Positions 57,720 to 64,000 of a stretch of DNA of 64,000 bases are shown here, piece after piece. Every line of letters starts with the position of its first letter. Position 1 is the first letter of the stretch. A model generated the notes under the pieces. The model had not been told where the DNA came from. It saw only the letters and a list, made by a program, of their open reading frames with translations, and made no database searches. Source of the stretch: Sphagnum compactum (taxonomy: Eukaryota; Bryophyta; Sphagnopsida; Sphagnales); the NCBI GenBank assembly GCA_965153455.1, contig OZ234495.1, positions 21,510,875-21,574,874 of the forward strand, read 5' to 3'. A program made the translations under genes and the position numbers.

Positions 57720-58560
57720 CTGGGAACGGCAAAAGGGGGCGAGAGCGCATCAAGCAAAAAGAGGCCTACTATCTGATGGCTCGCTGGTGAGAGGAAACTA
57801 CACACATATCCAGAAAGTTTACACAAACAAACAAAACCAGCCCGAGTTGGAACCGGCGCAAAAGGTGGCGAGAGAGTTCAAAACATTTGTTGACTAGAAT
57901 CTCCAACCCGAGGTGGAACAGGCGCAAAAGTGGCGGTTGACATCGAGGTGAAATCGTCGAGGTGGAACCGCGCAAAAGGGGGTGAGAGCGCGTCAAGCAA
58001 AAAGCTAAAGCTGGTGTAGTATCTGATGGCTCTTTGGTGAAACTTCACACAAATCCAGAAAGTTTACACAAACAAACAAAACCAACCCGGGGTGGAACCG
58101 GCGCAAAAGGTGGCGAGAGAGTTCAAAACATTTATTGACTCTCCAACTCGTTGGTTTTGTTTGAGTTTGAGAGTTACACAACGTGTTGGAGACTCTAGTC
58201 AACAAATGTTTGGAACTCTCTTTTGCGCCGGTTCCACCTGGGGTTGGTTTTTTGTAGTTTGTGTGAAACTCTCTTTTGCGCCGGTTCCACCTGGGGTTGG
58301 TTTTTTTTTTGTTTGTGTAAAACTCTCTGGCCACCTTTTGCGCCGGTTCCACCTCGAGTTGGTTTTGTTTATTTGTGTAAACTTTCTGGATTTGTGTGCC
58401 ATCAGATAATACGCCAGCTTTAAGCTTTTTGCTTGATGCGCTCTCACCCCCTGTTTGCGCGGTTCCACCTCGACGATTTCACCTCGATGTCAACCTATAC
58501 GACAGGTTTAAGATTTTTGCTTGATGCGCTCTCACCCCCTTTTGGGCGGTTCCACGTCGA
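57720..58560. repeat. Long GC-rich inverted repeat (fold-back)
   Basis: The left arm (57720-58145) contains several copies of GGTGGAACCGGCGCAAAAG with 'gagagagttcaaaacatt', 'tctgatggctc', 'cagaaagtttacacaaac' and 'gtcaagcaaaaag'. The right arm (58150-58560) contains the complements in reverse order, including CTTTTGCGCCGGTTCCACC at least three times. The centre is near 58145. The arms themselves hold tandem sub-repeats (about 57751 and 57992). A transcript would form an imperfect hairpin of about 400 bp per arm. No transposon ends were seen. Confidence 0.75.
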
Positions 58561-58600
58561 CCGAGCTCTGTCCCACGCATGTTTTTCTTGTCCCTGCATG

Positions 58601-58771
58601 TCTCGCCACACAGCACGGTTCTACATGTTTTTTTATTCACCAAGAGAACTTCTTAAGTCTCGCCACACAGCACGGTTCTACATGTTTTTTTATTCACCAA
58701 GAGAACAACTTAACTCTCGCCACACAGCACGGTTCTACATGTTTTTTTATTCACCAAGAGAACTTAACAAT
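58601..58771 (+). repeat. 57-bp tandem repeat, three copies (19-codon period)
   Basis: Units start at TCTCGCCACACAG at 58601, 58658 and 58715 and are nearly identical ('cacggttctacatg', a T run, 'attcaccaagagaac'). The length, 3 x 19, keeps two plus-strand frames open, one reading SRHTARFYMFFYSPRE in each unit. No start context or domain supports a protein; it directly follows the fold-back. Confidence 0.85.
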
Positions 58772-59070
58772 GTTCTTAGTATATCACACACAGTTCTGCT
58801 TGAATAATTCATGTTTTAGCAGATTCGAAACCTGAACTTTCCAAGCATAGAACATGGTACTAACCAGAACAATTCGAATTCTTTTCTATTTCTATAACTT
58901 CAGCAGTCAAAAAGTCAAACCTTGCAGGACAAACCTTGCAGGACAAACCTATGGACATCAACGTAACAAATTCTTATTTTAAAAAAAATAAGGATATATA
59001 TTTATAAAATTCAGGAGATCAATTGTGTAATCGGTTATGTATTCAACCATTTTAATTTCCCTTTGCCAGT

Positions 59071-59297
59071 AATGAATGAACCAGTTTTCAAATGGTGATA
59101 AATTAGACATATGTATATGGTGTGGTTATGAATGAACTAGTTTTCAAATGCTGATAAATTATAGATATGTATACAATCCAGTTATGAATGAACTGGTTTT
59201 CAAATGCTGATAATTTGTACATATGTATAAGGTCCAGTTATGAATGAACTGGAATTCAAATGTTGATAAATTATAGATATGTATAGAACATATGAAT
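59071..59297 (+). repeat. 56-bp tandem repeat, four copies
   Basis: GAATGAAC recurs at 59074, 59130, 59186 and 59242, exactly 56 bases apart. Each unit has 'tttcaaatgctgataaatt' and 'atatgtata'. Non-coding AT-rich satellite. Confidence 0.8.
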
Positions 59298-59299
59298 AT

Positions 59300-59830
59300 T
59301 ACACAAAAACTTGTAAATGTAATAAAACAAACATGAACACCCTACTAATTCACCCTATAAATTGAAGTAACTTGTGGGTTAATTGAACCCTGGTTCTAGA
59401 AACAAGAACTCTGCCCATTGCAGCACAAGCTACATGCACAAAAACAAAAACCACCCCATCATCCAAAATCTAAAAGCCCAAGATGATATCAAAAGTGTGG
59501 GCAACAACATATGATGTTGGTGAGGAGTGAAGTGTGAAGTCCATTCAAATTCATGCATAAAACTTGCACACAACTAAAGTCAATCATAATGATGAAAAAA
59601 ATCAAAGTGCAAGTTTTAATTGGAAAGGAAACAACAAATAAGATAGCCATTTGATTTATTTAATTGTCATCAACCTCCAATTGTTCAAAAACATCAGTCT
59701 TTTCATTTAAATCATAATTGTCTTCAATTAAAACACATTCAACTTTCATATAGAACAACAATAGGCCTACAATTCAACCATGGATCATTAAACCAATTTT
59801 TTACAACCGTGATTATCTAGTCTAGATTCT
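59300..59830. other. AT-rich spacer beside hAT gene 2
   Basis: No feature supported. It may contain the 3' non-coding end of the hAT element on the minus strand. Confidence 0.35.
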
Positions 59831-59834
59831 CCAC

Positions 59835-61135
59835 TTGTAGGCAATAATGTCGCAAGGCTATCAACACACCAACAAGGCTAAAAACACGCTCAATTTTTGA
59901 TTTGGGACCCTGAAATTCCAAGGATCTACTTGGTTAGAAAACTAATATTTGAAAATTAATTTTCATGCCACCAGCAAGACATAGGATCTAGACATGCAGA
60001 TGTAGGGATAGATAACCTCTTAAATATAAAATTCTTTAACAACAAGAGCACAAAAGGATTCCTCCATGGATGCTCCAACACTAAATGTATTACCTTCTTC
60101 TTCAAATTGAAAATTAGGCACATCAATAATAGCTATACATGCTTGGGAAATAGGATTCAATCGGTCAAAACAAGTTGTAAACTATGGAATCGCTACTTTT
60201 GCATCATATTCAAAAGCAAAGCAAATTTTGCACCATGGGCCCCATAATTTTGAACAATTCATAGATATTTAAAATGAGGATCCAACATGATGGCAAGCAT
60301 GTTGTGAACATTATGCAAATCAAATGTTTTCAAAAACAAAAGTAAAGGTCTAGTCACCTTAATGACTTCCTATCACATTTTTTTTTGCAAGGCAAAGAGC
60401 TCTTAATCAAATTCATCCAAGATTTCAAACCCATCACCAAGTCTCACAACCTTAACTTCCATGTTGAATGAAATATTAACAATAGTAATGAAAGCATCTA
60501 ATAGGAGTCAGTGCCCTTTTGATTGATTCATCACATAAGCACTCACAACAAGGTTCAGGTGATAAGTAATTGCCTCTACAACAACCCAAACTTGGGCCTT
60601 AGGAATTCATTACTGTAATGTCACTATTTTCTGCTTACCATGACAAATAAGGATGGTTGTTTCAAATTCAAGACGTTCTTCGAACATAATAATTTTGCTT
60701 GCAAACCTTATATTGAGAAATGTCTTGAGCTTGCAAGGTGGCAACCCACTTTCAACACAAACTTTCTCAACCTCTTGCCTCCCCTTTCCCAAATTTTTTT
60801 GTCCAAGTAATTGTTTTCTGGAAACATGCATGGGCATCTTTCACACTCACTTGCCTTAACCCCATAGAAATTTTATCATCATTTGTAGAATATTGGCATG
60901 TTTTAAACAACACATGACCAAAACAAGTGCCTTCATAAACCTAGGGAAGGTTTAGCAACTCACAATCAATAATGGAGCGCAATGATGTAATTGTGGAAAT
61001 TAAGTTATTGCCCTCATTTTTGATAAAAGGAAAAAGTCAATGAATCAAACCAAATTTCTCAAGCAAAGATTACAATTGTTGTGCCATGCATGAGCTAGTT
61101 GTTCCATTTACCTCCCAAGCTTTAACAACGATGCT
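59835..61135 (-). pseudogene. Decayed hAT-type transposase gene 2, with C-terminal dimerisation domain
   Basis: Minus-strand fragments in order: LLEKFGLIH, NNLISTITSLRSIIDCELL, VYEGTCFGHVLFKTCQYSTN, GLRQVSVKDAHACFQKTITW, KKFGKGRQEVEKVCVESGLP, KLKTFLNIRFASKIIMFEER and LEFETTILICHGKQKIVTLQ (60610-60837). After these come PKAQVWVVVEAITYHLN, NMLAIMLDPHFKYL and finally SFLTKQILGISGSQIKIERV with FSLVGVLIALRHYC. The last block is the hAT dimerisation (hATC) motif, in which ISGSQIKIERVFS corresponds to the usual 'P.S....ER.FS' signature. Several stops (for example after KIVTLQ and in FLTK*ILG) and shifts show decay. The N-terminal zinc-finger region was not found. A different hAT lineage from gene 1. 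Confidence 0.8.
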
Positions 61136-61280
61136 ATGAAGTGAGCATGTGAATGTGAACGTGAACTTATGAGCATGAGCTTATGAGCAGGAATGGATAT
61201 TTTTGGAATATTTGATGACATGGATAAAATATTATTAAAATATCCTTATGCCACGTAGGAATGACATGGAAAGCATTTTT

Positions 61281-61625
61281 CCACATGTACATGGATGAAA
61301 GTCACAAATGGATGAAAAGTTTGGATGAAAGTTGAACATCAATGAACTTTTTGGATGATAATTACAAGTTGACGAATAATTTGGATGAAACATTTGACAA
61401 GTTGAAATGCATGGATGGAACTAATTCCAAATAATTATGACAAATGAAAACCACATCTGCATGGATGAAAATTACAAAAAGGATGAAATATTTGGATGAA
61501 CGTAGAGCATGAATGAACTTTTGGATGATAATTGGAAATAGACGAATTGTTTGAATAAAACTTCTAGCTAATTGACTATATGGATGAAAATAACTCCAAA
61601 TAGTTATGACGAATGGAAATTATTG
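61281..61625 (+). repeat. 170-bp tandem duplication rich in 'ggatgaa'
   Basis: 'atggatgaaa' at 61291 and 61461, 'gaactttttggatgataatt' and its counterpart, and 'ccaaataattatgac' and its counterpart are 170 bases apart. Short GGATGAA motifs recur throughout. Non-coding. Confidence 0.7.
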
Positions 61626-61855
61626 GACTCACATAATTTTCATGTCCAATTTCATCCACAAAGGCAAAATTCAATAGAACTACATTACAATGTAAACAAG
61701 TGAAACAATAACTTGTGTAAGTTAAATCAAATCACATAGTAAGTCAAGGGTAGGAAGTCCACATAATGATGTAATGGGAAAATGCTTGAAAAATTAGTGA
61801 GTAATACACTACACACATAATGTTAAAGAATATTTTCATTTTTATAGTGAATAAA

Positions 61856-62749
61856 TGTCTCGACCCTAGCCTTGGGCTCGCGACCAAGGTAAAAACTTGC
61901 AAAAGTGTGAGCCAAAAGTGAAGCCTAGGAATAACATTTCATGCTCCCAAGAATGTAGGAGGGTGTGAGGGAATAAACCCACACACTCTCGAATGGGCTC
62001 CCACTTTGGGAGTTGGACCGAATTTTTAGAGAGCAATTGCAGGGGTCAAAACTCATTGGATTGAAAAGTTCTTTATACCATTAAAAAGTTCTTGGAACTA
62101 AAATGGGCTCGCACATCCCATTTGTGTGCTTAAAACAGAAGTTATGGCTGAAAGAAGGGCCTGGAGTCAAATTGCCAATTCTGACTCCCGACCACTAAAA
62201 GTCATGAATTGCCTTGATTTACTTATGTGCAGGTGGCGTGCCATATATCATTGAAAAGCTCTCAACAAGGGCTACAACTTTGCTTTAAACCTCACCTCCA
62301 TTGAAGGTGTACACAAAAAGTTATACGCCTCCAAATTTGCAAGAGTCCCATTTTTTGGAATTTCGGGACTCCCAACTTGGGAGTGCTGGGACAAAATGAC
62401 ATTGGGTGTAGGCCTCGTGGTCAGGCACAGAGAATACTATAAGGGGCAAGGTGATGGCTTCCCCCAAGTCCGGGCCGTGATGAATCTTGTGAGTCCGTGT
62501 ATGCTCGTGGCTTGTCTGTGCACCAAAAGTGCTCTAACCACCCATTAACCAACTTGTTGTTTGGTTTGTGCAAGTCCATGTGAATAAATGACCTGCTTGT
62601 CATTCATCCTAATCCCCATCTCGAAGTTCCAACACACCCCTCTACCCCTAAAATGCTCCGAGCAAGGGAACCTACCCGAACTCCTTCTTCCGATGTTTCC
62701 ACTTTTGGATTAGCATTTGAGTCTTTCAAAGGAGTGTGGGGGTGCATCA
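61856..62749 (+). mobile_element. Solo LTR, gypsy-like, with ATAAA target duplication
   Basis: Starts TGTCTCGACCCTAGCCTTGG and ends GTGTGGGGGTGCATCA. ATAAA lies directly before (61851-61855) and after (62750-62754). The TGTC-CGACC start is usual for plant Ty3/gypsy LTRs. A TATAAGG box near 62438 and AATAAA near 62583 fit U3-R-U5 order on the plus strand. About 894 bases; no internal region is present. The minus frame at 62421-62603 is a chance ORF inside it. Confidence 0.8.
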
Positions 62750-62989
62750 ATAAATTCCAAAAGAACAAAACCCATAATAGTCTTATTTAACATCAATCTA
62801 AAGACTTTCTAACCTAATTTATCTCCAAGATTTTGGCACAATGTAATAATATATGAACCTCATTCCAACTATGGGATGGATAGTGGATGAATGGTTCTCT
62901 AATCCCATAATACAAGGCATATTACAAAATGTAATACAAGTGCTTATAGGGCACCCAAGGCCCCTGCTTGCCCAGGGTTAATAATGTGG

Positions 62990-63892
62990 CTTCAAAAGTT
63001 CGTCCCATCCCCCACTTTGTTTTCTTGTAGAATGGATAGCTTGAAAGTGCCAGGACGATGAATCTTCTTCCCATTCCTTGATTTTGGCCAAACATCTGGA
63101 TCTAATAGCTTATAAACAGGGGTAGAAGTACCATCGCCAAAGAGATTTTGAGGGGCACATGTAGGAAGTTACTTCATAGGTGCAAATATGTCATCCCCAA
63201 CTGGATTAACGAGGGAACATCTTGGCTTCTTCGAAAGCAAGAAACTAGCCTCCTCTAATGCCAACACCTCAATTTGAATGAAATCTATCCCTTCTTGCAC
63301 AAGCCATAAGGCAGGCAAGGCTGGCCTATCAAATGCATATTTCCTACTTGTCCCTCCCACACAATGCATAAGGTCATCATGACAAAACTAAAACTTATGT
63401 AGCTCAATTGATATAACTTTGGCTGCAAACCAGTAACCAACATAACAGGGAGCTAAAATACCACTATCTATTTGTTTTGAAATGATTATGGCTTTACAAT
63501 AATGTTTTGTGTCTTTTTGCAACATTGAACAACAAAATGTTTGACTTCAAGGGACAATGTTCAATTTGCCAAATGACGTCCCCACAGAGGCATTCAAGGA
63601 CCTCCACACCATTGTGGATGACAACAAGATTAATGCTACTACCTTCTCCCACATCAATAATTGACGATTGTTTGATTGGGGTCATTGCATTAGCCTCTTT
63701 TGGATGAGAAAAGTTCACTTGATCATGCCGATGTGAATCTGCTTCTGACCCAGGTGGAAGGTCTACCTTGCATTTAACTGATCCAAACACTTCTTCACCT
63801 TCCAAGTGCGGTATTCTAACAAAAACACCAGAGCTTGAAGTGTATTTAGCAACTGCAACAACAATTTCGACTAAGTCCCCAAACTGACTAGC
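62990..63892 (-). pseudogene. Two exon-like segments of an unknown gene
   Basis: Minus strand, segment 1 (63494-63892) follows a TTGTGTAG acceptor and is open for about 130 codons: ASQFGDLVEIVVAVAKYTSS, VFVRIPHLEGEEVFGSVKCK, then an acidic/polar part and INLVVIHNGVEVLECLCGDV. It ends near a TT/GTAAAG donor. After about 100 bases and a TTTTAG acceptor, segment 2 (62990-63395) reads DDLMHCVGGTSRKYAFDRPA, LPALWLVQEGIDFIQIEVLA, then, past one in-frame TAA, YKLLDPDVWPKSRNGKKI. Composition is protein-like and less AT-rich than the surroundings. I do not recognise the family. The stop (63169-63171) suggests decay, though a short intron removing it is possible. The gene would continue beyond the right edge. 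Confidence 0.4.
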
Positions 63893-64000
63893 CCTACACA
63901 AGCATATTCATTCTTGTCTTTAATTGGTCCTAGGGGTAGATGCACACTAAGGTGGCTCACTTTCTATGTTGCAAAGTCCATTTCTACAAAATGTCTTTCC

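Overview
The window reads as nuclear DNA of a land plant with a large, repeat-rich genome. It is AT-rich, has no long open reading frame, contains a plant-type telomere motif (CCCTAAA units near position 394), spliceosomal-looking introns, and remains of hAT, CACTA-like, Harbinger-like and pogo-like DNA transposons, solo LTRs and tRNA-like SINEs. I cannot fix the species. Nothing looks bacterial. No complete conventional gene was recognised; the long open frames shown by a six-frame scan are mostly chance or repeat-derived.

The dominant architecture is a dispersed low-copy family of two linked coding elements. Family M is a short exon starting with the residues MGSTS and encoding one predicted membrane segment. 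It is preceded by a 5' leader exon and a leader intron of about 290-350 bases with a GTAAGTG donor and a TGCACAG/TGTGCAG-type acceptor. Family F is a separate exon of about 295 bases, always on the minus strand, ending in residues FASGTF(W), with a 38-base micro-exon upstream of it (core YYKQKWF). There are nine M traces (positions 511, 3466, 21912-22461 leader only, 23681, 27057, 32244, 35375, 53570, 57181) and seven F copies (1577, 4150, 9344, 10941, 24391, 32937, 54593). In four places a plus-strand M copy, a minus-strand F exon and a minus-strand M copy follow one another, giving a 3-4 kb unit whose ends are inverted M copies: about 1-4.06 kb, 23.1-27.5 kb, 31.7-35.8 kb and 52.6-57.7 kb. 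The units at 23.1 and 31.7 kb are close relatives, a recent segmental duplication. Plus-strand M copies are mostly broken. Minus-strand copies at 26887-27057 and 57011-57181 keep a 56-residue frame; 35064-35375 keeps an open frame with a changed C-terminus.

Between and within the units lie mobile elements. A SINE with an 8-bp target duplication splits one F exon. A pogo-like MITE (39964-40630) abuts a solo LTR with a perfect TTGAC duplication (40640-41188). There is a 161-bp CACTA-like MITE with CAA duplication (45587-45747), a Harbinger-like MITE (37967-38346), and a gypsy-like solo LTR with ATAAA duplication (61856-62749). Two decayed hAT-type transposase genes lie on the minus strand (43.5-45.3 kb and 59.8-61.1 kb). 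Several tandem arrays (43, 49, 50, 56, 57, 72, about 93, 111, 113, 170 and 293 bp periods), a 1.3 kb T-rich tract, a degenerate minisatellite and a long GC-rich fold-back (57.7-58.6 kb) are the other notable structures.

The right end (62990-63892, minus) and 36.2-37.7 kb (minus) hold short exon-like coding segments of unknown genes. Long AT-rich intervals (4.8-8.5, 17.9-19.2, 45.8-48.4, 50.1-52.5 kb) show no feature I can support.
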